This document shows positions 62,401 through 64,000 of a DNA stretch of 64,000 nt, one piece after another (position 1 is the stretch's first letter; each line of letters opens with the position of its first letter). The DNA is from Phalacrocorax aristotelis (Eukaryota; Chordata; Aves; Suliformes; Phalacrocoracidae). The stretch covers positions 9,795,638 to 9,859,637 of the forward strand of contig NC_134283.1 in assembly GCF_949628215.1 (NCBI RefSeq). The letters run 5' to 3'. The position numbers were made by a program, and so were the translations under genes. The notes beneath the pieces are model-generated. The model saw only the letters and a program-made list of their open reading frames with translations. It made no database searches and was not told the DNA's origin.

Positions 62401-64000
62401 CCAATATCCAAAAGTGTTGTAAATGAAGATTACTTATACTCCGCACGAAATCTCCACAATTAGAAACTCAGATTACATTATTTTATGGTGATCTTTATAG
62501 TGATTTTCCTGATGTTTGATTTTTATCTTTTTTCTCTGGTGATATTATTGATGGTTTTCCAATTTTTCCTCTACACACAGGCAAAGGTAGCTTAGCTTTT
62601 GGGGGCTTGTTATCATATATATTTGTATGAAGGCTTGTAGATTAAAGAAGCTGACTGCAGTGTGAACGTTATCACCTATATCAGAACATGAGTGTTGATT
62701 CAGCAAGAAACCTAAACAATTTCAGGGGCCCAACTGTCTAAAATCGTTACCAGGCAGCGGCAATTGCTGTGAATAATCCATGGCAAAATCCCATAACTGT
62801 ATCTTTCATGTGTTTCAAAATGTCAATTAAAAGGTCTGAAACTGAGAGCCAGAGGGCATGTTTCTAGTAAAAAAAGTGGATTTTAGCCACTGACTTTAGT
62901 GGCCTCGCAAACTTCACTTCAGTCGTTGTAAAGCACTACCCCGTGTATTTGAGAACATTACTACACCTCACTTTTGCCATTGCGGTGTAATTCGTCCTTG
63001 TGCAGCACGGTAAAGCAAGGTGGTTGCAAACCTTCCAGCAACGCTGGCTCTGTGCCAGTCCTCTGCACAAGGTGAGTGAGCCCAAGTAAAGGGCATTTCA
63101 GTTTAGGACAGAGCAGTATTAAAAGAAGGAAATCTATTTGCTAAAAATCCATCTCTCTGCTGTGAAGTGTCACAAGCCTCTACTGCTCTTTTGAAGCTCT
63201 GACTTCAATGGGAATAAAATTGAACAGAGCCTGGGCAAACACGGTGCTGTTTATTTACGTGGTACAATGTAAGTAAACAGTGCAAAAGTAATTCAGTGTT
63301 TTATCACAGCATGTGATAAGCCATTATCTCACGTTTTCTATGGAAGATAGTCTCAGCTGAAAAACTTGGTAACACAGTAGGCTATTAATAGGATGTAGAA
63401 TGTGATTACGTTTTTTGGATTACTGCAATATGTGATTACTTTTAGGAGTTGGTAGAAAGAAACTCTATTAAATGATAATTATAGGACTGTATTCACTTTA
63501 AAGTTCTGTAATAGACCCAAACATTGGAGCTTTCATTAACTGTTCTCCACAGTTAATAAAGCCATTTTTCTTTAAAACTAGCAATTCCCTCTGAAAGCAG
63601 TGGCACAGAATATAGACTACTCAGATTTACAACTGAAAAATGAAACTTTAAATGATCATGTAAATTATTTGACTTGCAAATGGTAGCACACTCTTTCTGA
63701 GAAGTTTTCTTATATGGAAGTGCATAGAATTTTAATTTTTATTTTGCTCTCTACCATAACTTATTAAAAAAAGAAACACAGAAACAGTTAAATTAACACC
63801 ATCACTGCACTGAGGATTGTGCAAAAAGGGGGGACGACAGGATGGAAATGGATGGATTTTGTTAAACTATCCATTTCCTAAACACAATATTATACAGGAA
63901 GATTCAATCCTTAAATACCACCTTGTTGAAATAACCTTTTGCAGTACTGTCAGGTACAGTCACTACATTCAACTGACATAATTTCCATTACAAAATGTTT
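59448..64000 (-). other. CDH11: CDH11 intron (partial), no exon recognised
   Basis: This is the intron upstream of the penultimate exon; the window ends inside it. I looked on the minus strand for the preceding EC5 exon of a type II cadherin and did not find it. The sequence is AT-rich and unique-looking, with no repeat I can name. Confidence 0.75.

Noticed and set aside
59448..64000. Search for the next upstream CDH11 exon (middle of EC5)
   Set aside because: No minus-strand stretch resembling that exon was found; it probably lies beyond the window.

Overview
This is a vertebrate window, almost certainly from a bird. It is AT-rich, has no compact gene order, and carries CR1 LINE fragments with the avian-type 3' tail and endogenous retrovirus (ERV) LTRs of a type I associate with bird genomes. 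The only protein-coding gene I can support is the 3' end of CDH11 (cadherin-11, OB-cadherin) on the minus strand. The species cannot be named from the sequence; a passerine or similar neoavian would fit.

Layout. Bases 1-1351 hold nothing I recognise. Bases 1352-3122 are a decayed, internally deleted ERV: a 5' LTR, a tRNA-Lys-like primer-binding site, a leader/gag-like piece, a protease fragment with its DTG motif, and an RNase H-side pol fragment. Bases 3123-10759 hold no gene. Bases 10765-11315 are a CpG-rich LTR-type insertion of a related family, flanked by a 5-bp target-site duplication (ACTTG). Its right end is a 47-bp inverted copy of its own left (U3) end. Bases 11321-55260 are a long non-genic stretch with scattered CR1 and ancient tRNA-SINE (MIR-like) fragments, microsatellites, a G-run, a local direct duplication and short perfect palindromes. 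This fits the large intergenic desert downstream of CDH11 in other vertebrates. Bases of about 55260-57663 are the probable CDH11 3' UTR, with an uncertain end. Bases 57664-58160 are the last coding exon (cytoplasmic domain). Bases 58161-59195 are the last intron. Bases 59196-59447 are the penultimate exon (end of EC5 and most of the transmembrane helix). Bases 59448-64000 are intron, and I did not find the next upstream exon.

The two CDH11 exons join with matching phase (TTA G / TC ATT) and encode the last ~249 residues: the membrane-proximal extracellular cysteines, the transmembrane helix, the juxtamembrane p120-catenin-binding region and the C-terminal beta-catenin-binding region. In the last intron a strong 3' splice site opens an in-frame 31-codon tail ending in TAA. 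If spliced in, it would truncate the protein inside its membrane segment. This is a candidate counterpart of the truncating 179-nt insert known in human CDH11 mRNA. It and the LTR insertion with two U3-type ends are the observations most worth following.
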